From Casuarius casuarius (taxonomy: Eukaryota; Chordata; Aves; Casuariiformes; Casuariidae): 64,000 nucleotides of DNA. The position numbers and the translations under genes were made by a program. The stretch is taken from contig PTFA01000317.1 of NCBI GenBank assembly GCA_003342895.1, forward strand, positions 160,467-224,466, given 5' to 3'. Under the pieces are notes generated by a model that saw only the letters and a program-made list of their open reading frames with translations, was not told the DNA's origin and did not search any database. This document shows positions 21,611 to 31,890 of the stretch, piece after piece (the first letter of the stretch is position 1; the number at the start of each line of letters is the position of its first letter).

Positions 21611-22840
21611 TGCACGCCTGCAGGATGGACACGGGCAGTTCTGGTGGACACGGGACTTGCAGACCAGAGCGCGTGTACGTGTGCTTGTGTGCGTGAAATC
21701 AGCTGCCTCCACGGCAGGTGCAAGACTGCAACCTCCAGCGATGTCTCATCTGATGTTTCTAGTCCTGGCCACCATCCATCTCGTCCTAAGCAGACCGTGT
21801 AGAAGGTCCAGTGAAGGTGCCTGGTATCGAACTGACCAATTTTCCGTGAGTGAGAGGCTCAGATGGAGACTCCTACACAGGAGACAGAGTTACATGATAC
21901 GAATCCCAGCCCCTCATCTCGACCTCACGAAGACTTTTTGCAAGGCTCAGCTCTCGGCGAGGGGGTGCAGAGATTGCTGCTCTACAGCCGGGGTGTCTCC
22001 GTTCTGCTGAAAGGAGGGATGCTTTCCAGCTAAGGAGCGTCACAGCCGTCTCTCAGATCTGAAGCATATGGGGACCTACAAGAAGACACATCCTTTCCGC
22101 AGGGAGAACTGCGAATATGGTGGGGACCCTATGGACTTCTCCATAACCTGCAGCTGTTTTTTCCAGAGCAATTCCTTCCTTGGTGGGAAGCTATGGAGCC
22201 TATAGAGAGGTCTTGGGGTATTCTGCACTTAGCTGCAGGCCAGAGGGAGCTCGATCTCAGCTCCGTTGTAGTCAGTGGATGGTCAGCCGAGCAAACCTCT
22301 TATGCGTGGTGAGAGCCTCTCAGAAACGTACTGCCAGCAGCTTCAGCTGGCTGGTGTCTGCACATTGCTGTGATCCTGCAGTGCCCAGAGCCAAATCCTC
22401 ATGCCCTGTTCAACNTGACAACCCTGCTGTTCTTATACACCGGCTAGGAATTAAAATGCGTTTTTGCCCTGTAGGATATGGACAGNGTCAGCATTTTCCC
22501 TTGCTGGTTTCAGTGCTGGTGGGGGATCCAGGTACCTACTGATGCACGCAGACACGCAGAAACTCAGCAGAAGTTTCTAGGGAAGGTCAGAGTCTCTGCA
22601 TTAAAAATCTTTTCTGGGTATGTTTTTCTCTTGACAAAACTGAGGCTGTCGCAAGAAGCAGTGGCCAGTTTCTGACTGACAGCTCATGATTTTGTCAATA
22701 AGCTGCGGTAGTACAAAAACACCCCCACTTTGTTTTCGTTGCTGAATGAAGATGTACACTGAGAAAGATTCCATTGCACGCAAACCCCACGTTTTCCTCA
22801 AATGTTTTGCACTATGCCCCAGAATTTTTTGTTTCTCATC
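21611..22840. other. Intergenic, no recognisable feature
   Basis: Unique sequence that becomes gradually AT-richer to the right, with two single N bases. I see no exon or repeat family. Confidence 0.4.
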
Positions 22841-23340
22841 TGATAGCAAAAATAACTTAAAATTCAAACTATAGTAAATGAATTTTATAGTAAATGAATT
22901 TAAAGCTTGCAGTTCCCAACAGATAATCAGAAGCAGAATTACTTTGCCTTGTATTGGCTAATTTGCTGAATCATGCAGTCATTTCTTCTAATCAAATGGA
23001 AGGTGCTTTAGCTGCTAGATTTATTGCTAAATGAACTCCTCTATAGTATAAATGATTATGAATTTCTGCAATTGATTGCACAATGAATAGCTCTTTTTAT
23101 CACTCCAGAGAAATATAAGGATGGGATTTCAGGCCATTAATTTTTATGGGAGTTCAATGTCAGGGCTCCTTGGGGAGCTTTGAAAATCACAGCCCTTAAT
23201 TTTTAATTTTCAGTCCTTATAAACAATGCTATTTATTTGGGTGTGCCTGTGAGCTGAGGGCCAGTCAAACATCAGTTCTTCGTAGGCCCTGCCAAACACT
23301 GGATCTTTCGGAGTTTATTATTTTAATCTGTAATTACAGA
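22841..23340. promoter_or_regulatory. Candidate conserved noncoding element, AT-rich
   Basis: This 500-base block is strikingly AT-rich against its GC-rich neighbours and full of homeodomain-type cores: GGCTAATTTGC, TTCTAATCAAATGG, CCATTAATTTTTATGG and CTTAATTTTTAATTTTC. It has no transposon signature. At its left end is a perfect tandem duplication of a 16-base unit (22870-22901). The texture is that of a long deeply conserved enhancer, but conservation itself cannot be tested here. Confidence 0.35.
22870..22901. repeat. Perfect 16-base tandem duplication
   Basis: TATAGTAAATGAATTT occurs twice head to tail without a mismatch (22870-22885 and 22886-22901). A single perfect duplication suggests a recent event such as replication slippage, inside an otherwise non-repetitive AT-rich element. 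Confidence 0.9.
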
Positions 23341-25200
23341 GGAGGAGTCGAGCCCTGATGCACAGCCCATTTCTATGCTGTCTTTTCCCTGGTCCCTGAC
23401 CTCGCTTGGCTGCGTTTGATGCATGTGGTAGAGGACCCACACCCNGATCTATAAAGGGGGTCGTGCGAGAGTCGTGTGACGTGTAAGAGCCCAAAGGGTA
23501 GTTTTGGGGGGAGGATTCGTTCCTGCTGCGCTGGGCCTGGGCAGNTGTGTACCTTGAAGTGACAGCAGGGGCTTGAAGGAGCCAAACTGAGTTTCAGAGG
23601 TGAGAAACGCCTGGAGGGGGCTGCTCCCATGGGGGTCCCCAAGAGGGTCCCCCCCCACAAGCTGTTCAGCAGATGCTGTACCAGGCTGATTCCCAGGACG
23701 TGGGAGCAGCTGAGAAAATCAGTGGGGAAGCACGCTCTGCCTGTCCCGGAGAGGGGATAGNAGGCAGGAGAGGTTGGGGAAAGTCTCCTTGCAGTGTTTG
23801 GTCTGGTGGCGATCATGGGAGTTTGGTCTTTGTCCTGAATCNTCTGCAGCCAAGACTGGAGTTGGCATCCCGTGCCCGAAGAATAGCAAGCGGATTTGGA
23901 AATGGGAACCCAAAGCATGACCTTTATCTTCCTCAAGAGAAATGGCATCAAATCCCACATGTCCCCTCAGGGGACAGGCATCCGCCCAGAAGTGTCTCGT
24001 GTGGCTTCCACTGCAATGACCTTATTGCCCTGACTCACATCTTCCTGGCCTGACTTTACCTCTCACTCCCTGCTCTGCTCCTGCGCTGGCCCTTTGCAGG
24101 CAGGGTGCCTGGGGGTCNCGTCTCTGCTGGAGGGGTCCCACTGCGGGGTCCCATCCGGTGCCTCCCGCTGACAGGACCCAGTTTACACGGCCTGGCACCA
24201 ACTTCACCATGCTGCTGCCTGTCAACGGAGGAGCAAATCTGCCTGATGCTGATGCTTTTTCTCATCTTTTGCAGGAGCTCTGTGNCTCTGGAAAAAAACA
24301 CAGGTGGTTGTAGCCTGGACCGAGCCTCACCTGGACCAAATATCAGCTGCAGGTTAAATCCGAGCAAAAAGCCAGGAGAAGGCCTGAAAAGAGAGCTGGG
24401 AAAACAGACATCAGCCAATGTCCACTGAAGACAAAGGCCAAGACTGTGAGTTACTCCCTCTCCCTTTTTGGCTGTCTGTGGATGCCATGCCAGCTGTTGT
24501 GCCGAGGGGACGGTTTGTGGTGCCCCTGGTTTGGGATGGGAAGGGGTTAATGGGGGTTGCCATCCCCCTCAAAGCCAGCCCTGGGCAACGGAGGGCACTT
24601 GTGGGGCCTGAGGGCTCGGGGCTGGAAACTTTCAGCATCCGAGGCCTGGAGGCAGGTGGAACGTGGGGATGCCACCAGAAGCCGCAGCGGTGCTTCTGTG
24701 CTGGCCCCAACTTATTTCCCCATCCTGGGAAATCCTAGCTGGCTGGTGAGCACTGCAGGTTGGCGAGGTCCTCCCCGGCCCCCCTTCCAGTGGTCATGCT
24801 TGCAGCTGGGCCCAGAGGCATCCTGGAGGCCACTCATCTGCCAGTGCTTCTGCTTTATTCGTGCTCCCTGCTGAGAAATGGGGAGGCAGCTGCCTCAGCA
24901 TCCCCGGTGCCAGTGAGAGCCCAAAGGAAGCTCAAAACCAGCCACAGCAGACAAAACTGGGTGTGCGACCCTGGGCTGATCCGGTCCAGGACCCGGGGGA
25001 CCGGGGAGCCCCCAGGATCTCCCACCGGGCTTGGAAGCCTCTGTGCACGGTGGTCTCAGGTGGGAGACTCCTTGGTGACCCCTCGCTGCCAGGTGAACCC
25101 TTGTTTGCGCAGTTGCCCGGCGGATGAGATGTATTTATAGCTGTTGTTAAATCATAACCGTGCAGCTGAGGGACTGGGCCAGTTCCAAGGACTGCTCACG
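23341..25200. other. Intergenic, no supported gene
   Basis: Unique GC-rich sequence with several single N bases. The C run at 23650-23658 is the only low-complexity feature. Open frames of 80-195 codons on both strands have no recognisable domains. Confidence 0.4.
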
Positions 25201-25520
25201 CTGATCTGGCGGGGGATGGAGGCAGGTTACATATTTACACATTAGTTTAAAATGTGGATTCTTTCCCCCGGGGCCCAGAATGGCTCATAGGCAGCTGCTC
25301 CAGCCATCAACTCAGCTCGTATTTATTTGTGTTTTTCAAACATTTAGTCAGTATTTACACAATAGACGCAATATTAGTAATATCTGCAATAATTTATATG
25401 ATACCAAATGGGATTTCTCACGGCCAATGGGCTGCCAGGGGACTTGGCCCCTGCTCCCTGTTAAAAGCTCGAAAAAGTACAAATTAACAAGCCATAAAAT
25501 AACATCTTCATAAAAGCTCA
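25201..25520. promoter_or_regulatory. Candidate FOX-rich noncoding element
   Basis: An AT-rich block in GC-rich surroundings. The words ATTTACACATTAG (25233-25245) and ATTTACACAATAG (25353-25365) are 12/13 identical and 120 bases apart. Each contains a forkhead-like TATTTAC core. GCAATATTAGTAATATCTGCAATAATTTATAT follows in pieces. No repeat family is recognised. Enhancer function is inferred. Confidence 0.3.
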
Positions 25521-28500
25521 AGGAAAAAAAGGCCAGATCCTGGGAGGTGCTGAGTGATTGTGACAGCCCTGAGGGTCGCCGTGAACGGAGGGTGCTCAAC
25601 ATCTGTGCAAACTGCGGCTCAGCTGTCCAGTAAGAAGTGTGAAGGGTCCTACACTGCCCTCCCAGCCTGGACATCGGTGTTGCTCTCCGTTGGCCGTAGT
25701 GGAAGCAGGAGCAAATGGACCTGTGAAGTTTTGAGGGGTGGTGGGTGCAGGTGGGAGCAGGGGAGCCCCTTTACCTTCCAGGTGGTGACAACCACCCGCA
25801 TCCCACGGGGGTGGAAAGCCTGCAGCTTCCTCATCTCACGCTGCTGAGATAATTCTGCAGGTGCCCTTGNTGAAAAGAGATGACAGGAGGCAGCTAAGCT
25901 TTGGGGCAGAGAAGGACCAGGGAGACACGTGCCAGCAGCGACCTCTGGGAGGGAAACCAATGCACATCCATCATCTTCAGGGCTGGTCCCTGCTGCCAGC
26001 CCCAGTCCTCTGGGCATGGTGCTGCTGCGGGGACCAACAAAATGACCGCTGCGTGTTGGGGACANATTTTACTGTGAGACAAGCTAAGATGAGAACATTT
26101 GGGAACATCTTCAGGTTGGCCAATATTTTCCCATCTTGATCCTGGAAAGCAAGAAAGTGAAAGGCTGGGGGAGCTGGGCTTTGGGCTTTTTTTCAGTTTA
26201 TTTATGAAATGTTGGGTTGTCTGCTAGCCAAAGCTATTTTGCCAAACCCCAATGCTGTGCCTTGACTTAACACAAGACCCCCTTTTTTCCCTTGGATATG
26301 TTCACCCTGGGGAAAGTGGTTTTCCAGCCTGTATCTTCCCTGGCTCATGACTTTCCCTCTGCCCTTCACTGAGCTGTGCTGCCCTGCACCTCCAGCAAAG
26401 ACGTGGCGTGATATTTCAGGGGGCTCTATGCAAGTAATTCTTGCAGGGTCCCATGTCTGCAGGGTACGTTGCAAAGACCTGAATCTCTCTCTCTTCTCTG
26501 GAGCCCTTGGAGAGCNCCTGATCTGTGCTAGCCGCACTGCAGGGTGTGAATATACGGTCAAAGAGAGCACCCTGCCACATCAGCACCCTCGAGCTGCTGG
26601 TACCCCAAATGCTGTCCCCAGCACCTTGTACCTGTGGCTGTGGCAGTGACATTAGACCAAGGGTGACCTTTTTCTGCTGAAACTCCCCTGGCGTCAGCTC
26701 CTTCTCCCCCTAAGCCAGGCTCAGCTTCTTGGGGATCGCTCACGAGCCGGTCCTCTTCCGTCCCTCGCGCTGCAGCCCCTGCAGTGATCACACCGCTGCT
26801 CATGGGCTGGCCGGGGCCTCGGGGGACGGTTGGAGAATTAAGCCTTTGGCATCTACCCTGCTTTCTCTTCCCTTTGCGTCTCCCCTCCCACCCACTCCTG
26901 ATGCCAGGGAATGTCGCCATTTCACCCCTGTCATTCACAGTCATCTTGGCCGTCGCAGCCCTCCCCACGGACGTCGCCCTGGGCTAGGCTGAAGGGCTGC
27001 TGCTCCCCTCCTGCTCCNTTTCCTGCTCCTGCCTTTTGGCCCAGGGGTCTGGACTGCCGGCAGCGGCATGGGCCAGGATGGCGGGGGGCTGNGATGATGG
27101 AGCGCGGAGCTGGTGGCAAAAGTTTGTGAGCGTGGGGTGGGGTCTTGCAGCATAACGTAACCGTGGGGCACATGGTCCAGGGGGCCTGGAGTGCCAAGAG
27201 GCGTGTGTTGTATTTCAAGCAGCTCCACAGTGTCTCTGCCNCTGCAGCCACTTGCCATATTCAAACCAGATGCAATATCCGCTTGTCAGCAGCGTAGCGT
27301 GCATGGGGGGATTTCATTCATATGCTTTGGACCTCTCCCAAGCCAAACAAATGATGGAAAGGCGCAATTAACCCAATCTCAAATCTAATCCGCTCTGAGT
27401 GCCTCTCTGTCCTGGGCTCTGCCTGCTCCACGTGGTGGTGACTCGCCTCCAGATATGTGTGAGGAGATGTTGGACGCTTGGCCAATAGAGAAAACTGTGG
27501 GAATTGGAGACTGGGGTCTGTCTGCAGAGCTACTGCTGGGCAGGGTGAGCCCAGCACAAAGGTCTAACCTCTGGGTGGCAGGCAGCCTTGCGCCAGCGTG
27601 TGTCCCAGGAAGGTATCCCATGAGGCTGGGCTCACTTGCCTCCTGCCAGTGGGAAGGGACCAGGTCACACCCATCAGCTTTTCTGAGACCATGGTGATGG
27701 CTGTGGGATGCCAGTGCAGTAGGGACAAAGAGGGATCCCTGGAGAACAGGCGGTCAGAGGTCTTTGGAGAGCTGGGGCAGGCCAGGGGTGATGACAAGAG
27801 GATCTGGATGCTCTTGTATGGACACCCTGGTGCAGTTCAACAAGGATGTGGTCAAGGCCCCAGTGCAGGAGAAACATGCTGCTTCTACCAGCCATGCTGC
27901 TTGCCTTGGAGCTCAGAGTTGACTCCATAGAGCTGTCAGATGTCCCCAAGGCTATGAGCTGTCTTCCTGGAGACTTTCTGTCCCCATCACGCCACTTCCC
28001 CTCCTCATATCCCTCTTGCTGTGGGCCAGCTGGGTCTTCTTCTACCTCTACCAGCTCCTACCAGGTACCTTCCAGANAGGGCTTTTTGTAGATCACTGCC
28101 CATAGGCTTTGCTTTCTCTTCAGTACGGTGCCCTCCTTGCATGGCAGAGGAAAGGCTCTTACACACCTCTTCCATGGTTCTGACACTGGATGTCTTCTAA
28201 CTGCAAACTTCATTCCCAGCTTTCTATCCTTTTGTTTAGGATTATTTGAGACATCATCTACTGCACATGGCCTTGAACTCCAGACACATCATCGTTCCCT
28301 GATGGGAGCTTCAAAGCATGGCTGTGAGGCAGGAATTCTCCTGATTTTTAACTAATGATGGAAACACTGAGCATTTCAGCTGGCCCTGGGCTGGCCGGCA
28401 CTGCCAGATGAGTCCCTACGACTCTAGTGGGTTGTTCTGGGGGCTGCTCAGGGCCTGATGGGGAGAGGAGCACTGTGGAGAGAGTCGTGAGGAAGCTGGC

Positions 28501-31500
28501 TGTGACACTGNGCAGGGAGCCCAGTGGAAATGTCCCCTGGGGGCACTGCTGGCTTCCCCCCAGCCCTGGTTCCTCATCCAGCTTGGGTGGACTCCAGGCC
28601 CTGGGGAAATGCTGTCTCCACTCAGGTCCCAGGGAAGGTGTCTGGATTCAGGATTTGCAGGTGGTGGTGGGGAGAATTTGGCGTTCTGCTAGGTTGGGTT
28701 TGCCAGCTCAGAAATAGCTCAAACCTTGCAGCACAGAGTTTCCAGGATGCTGTCAGAGCCCCAGGAACCTCCGGACCTGGTGCAGAGTTGCCCGGCATGA
28801 CGGAGCCCCTCCAGCCATGGCCTGGATGCTGGGAGGGGCCTTTCTCATCCGGCCTCACTCANGATATGAAGGCGCATCGTGGTGGAGGAGTGCATGAGGC
28901 CCTCACTTCCTTGCCAGCAGGGATGTGCCCAAGTTTGCTGAGAGTTGGAAATGGATCCAGGAGGCTCACAATCCATTGCCTCTCCTGACTCCAACTTCAC
29001 CTACCCCTTGCCTCTTGCAGCCCCAGGCATATATCCATCTGAATCCCATCTTTTCCTGCAGGCCATCCTCAGCTGGCTCCATCCCAAGTCTCCCTGCTCT
29101 CCTGAACCCAGCACAGGTAGCCCTTGCTCCACTATCCCACCTCTCCACCTGCTTTTGCCCTGCTTGCTCTCTCTCTCAGCTGTGNTGGACTGGTTCTGCT
29201 CTGCAGCTGTGTGCTCTGTGCTCCATTCCCATCTTCCTGCAATGCCGATGGCTCCAAGGAAGACCAGGNTAGTCCCTTCAGCTCATGCCAGCTGTGCTGT
29301 CTGCCAGGGCCTTCCTGGCAGCTTAGCAAGCTATTTGGGCTGGGTTTCTCTGTCTGGGTTCCTTTATACCTCATTTCACTACAGCTATCCGGATGCCTGG
29401 CCACCAAACAGGCATTGTGGCCTGTTTATGGTAGCCAGCAAGGCCACATGGCCCTCTGNATTTCCTAAGGCTATTTTCCTGGGCTAATGATCCTGCTCCG
29501 TCACAGATGCTCTCTGCCTGAGCCATCCCATCCAGGGAGGATTTGGACTGGCACTGGGGACACATCTGGCCCTTGTCACAAGCTGTCATGAGCAGTGTTA
29601 AAGATACTGATTNTTCCTTGTGGGCTGTATGAGTCATAAACGCAGATCAGAAAAGCGCGGGACTAGCTCNAAGCCCCTCCAGCATCCTGCCCTTAGGGAC
29701 TCTTCCTGGGGAAGGGATGGGGTCTCTAGTGGGCAACAGACCTTCATGGGACTCCCAGGAAGGATTGAGTGATGAGCTGATCCCATGTGGCATATTCCCT
29801 TCTCACCCGATCTCTCATGCTTAGAGCTGCTCTCCAGGAAGGGTTTGATGGATCTGATGTCTTCAGTGCAGATCAGCACCAGGCCACCTGCCTGGGCTGA
29901 CCATGGACCATTGTGGTGGGGTAGCAGAGGGGGTTTATCCACAGCAGGCTCACTGGTGTGGACATTTTCAGAATGCCTTTGCGCTGGTGTGAAAAAGGTC
30001 CTTGGTTTGATAGTGTGCTCTCCCCCGGTGTGGCTCCTTCTAGCGTCTGCATAATGTATGAATAGATAGATGGCTGTTCCCATGCACGTGAGTGACTCTT
30101 CAACCCGTGTCTGGTGCAAAAATTTGGAACAAGGCGGCCACATCTGCCTGAGCCTGCAGGCAGCTCACACAGGTGCCTGAGGATCACCTGCTGCTTCTGC
30201 CCTGGAGCCAAATCCAGGGAGCTGAGTGGGGCCCAGCAGGGCCATGCAGATTTGACATCATGGTCAGGCACCCCACAAAGATTGGGGTATCTGACGGCTC
30301 AGGTGAGCAGGGCTCTGATGAGGGGGAAAACACCCAGAGAACTGCATCATGGCTCCCCTTTGCCAGGTGGAGCAGGAGGCTCGAGGTGACCAGAGCCTGT
30401 GCGGAGAAGGGGCCAAAGGCAGCAGGGACATTGCAGCAAGGAAAGTGGCTCTCACATGTAATCACAAGTGTTCGTGAGTCAGGACCTGGCAATTCACAAG
30501 TCTGGCTTTAAAAATTAGATGAAAGCGAAGAATACACTCTGCACTCTCCTTAGATGCCATCTACAAGCTGCCAAGTCACACTGTGAGAAATTCCTCACAA
30601 CCCCATGGGCCAGAAAGGGATAAAGAGGAAGGATGCAGCCGTTCTTCACTAATCCCCTGACTCCAGGAGCTGAATCTTGAAGGAAACAGTAAATCCTGCG
30701 AAATGCGTGCTAAGAGTTGGCCAGACTGCAATGTCCTCAGTAAGTCTGGTCTCTCCCTGCACCGTTGGGTGTGGGCTGGCCCACCCAGACTAGGGCCTGC
30801 AAGGATGGACACGGCTGTCATGTCCCTTTTGATGTTGGATCTTCCTCTTGCGTTTGAGCTGTTGGGAAGGCGCCGTGTGGGATTTTCGCACTAAGAGAGG
30901 TGTTGGGGCCTCCAGGCTCAGAGCGTGTGGCATGGCACTTGCACACATGCTTGGGGTTGGGATTGCTTCCGCTGTGCTGGGGCTTTCAACGCTTTGCCAG
31001 TGCTCGACCTCAGAAATCCCCATCTTCCAGCGCTGCTGGAGGCCATCTCCACTGGAGACCATCCTGGTTGCGGCAGCTGGATGGGATATGGAGCCATCCC
31101 GCCGTCGGACTCCATCTAGTGGCACATCTGGGCCTCGGCGCAGCCAGACCAGCTCCATCCCAGCCGCTCCACAGCCTGCGCCACTGGATGCTGGAGCAAC
31201 CAGCTGGTCCTGTCTTTGGCCATGGGTGCCGAATCCCCAGCAAATTGCTCCCTGCGTCTCTTCCCTGTCCCCGGATGTTCTTGCCATGCCGTGGGCAGTT
31301 TGGGAAGAGCGTTTTGTAGCAGCAGTCTGTTTATGAACAAGGTAAACAGACGATGCGGTGGAGGTATTTGCAGCGAAGCCTTTGCCTCATCATCCAGCAG
31401 GGAGAGCCAGCTAAAAAGCAAGTTGGGTTTTGGCCATTTCGATTGGACAGTCCAGCTGGCAAGTTGTGCACGTTTGTCCCTTCCAGGGGTTACAGATGTG

Positions 31501-31540
31501 TGCTGGACACTGTGGGAATGGGATTTTATAACAGTAATTA
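25521..31540. other. Intergenic, no supported gene (6 kb)
   Basis: Mostly GC-rich unique sequence with many scattered single N bases between 25.8 and 29.7 kb. I find no zinc-finger, BTB, Eph-receptor or other familiar peptide in any frame. No CR1 signature, tRNA or other RNA gene was recognised. It may hold lncRNA exons that cannot be recognised from sequence alone. Confidence 0.4.
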
Positions 31541-31560
31541 GTTTATTCCTGAGGTAAGCA

Positions 31561-31835
31561 GTATAAATAGGAGAAAAATTTGTTTCCTGTTCCAATGCAA
31601 ATAACCAACTGGCAGCCAGTTGGATAAAGGCCATCGAATATCAAAAGCCGAACAGGGGACTATGTCAGCTCTATATCCCCTTCTGGCTTATTTGCATGCT
31701 GGTTGGTAGAGGAATGTTTCTCTTTAGGTTACTAAATTTACTAGCTTACTGTATTTTTTTAGCTTGGGGCTGGTTATTTGAGTGGCCACTGGCCAACTGG
31801 CTGCCTACTGTTTATTTGAATGGCTGGTGGCCAGC
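31561..31835. promoter_or_regulatory. Candidate enhancer: octamer and E-box motif cluster
   Basis: Two perfect octamers in opposite orientation, ATGCAAAT (31595-31602) and ATTTGCAT (31690-31697), belong to a motif TTATTTG-N-A/T repeated four times (31592-31604 minus; 31688, 31774 and 31812 plus). CCAACTGG-CAG-CCAGTTGG (31605-31623) is a perfect palindrome of E-boxes, and CCAACTGG recurs at 31793-31800. TATAAATAG, a TATA-box match, is at 31563-31571. Octamers are bound by POU factors and CANNTG by bHLH factors. The arrangement is seen; function is inferred. Confidence 0.4.
31605..31623. repeat. Perfect E-box palindrome (8-base arms, 3-base loop)
   Basis: CCAACTGG and CCAGTTGG are exact reverse complements separated by CAG. 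Each arm contains a CAACTG/CAGTTG E-box. It lies three bases right of an octamer. Confidence 0.9.
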
Positions 31836-31890
31836 GTTTGTCACTGGTCCTCTGAGCATCCAAAACCCCATCGATGATTATTGGCCCTGG

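Noticed and set aside
21018..21632. 204-codon minus-strand frame through the upstream CpG island
   Set aside because: Its Arg/Thr/His repeats come directly from the GTGCGTGTG-type DNA repeats. It is not a protein signature.
31563..31571. TATAAATAG as a standalone promoter
   Set aside because: A TATA match alone in 64 kb is expected by chance. It is kept only as part of the octamer cluster, not called as a promoter.
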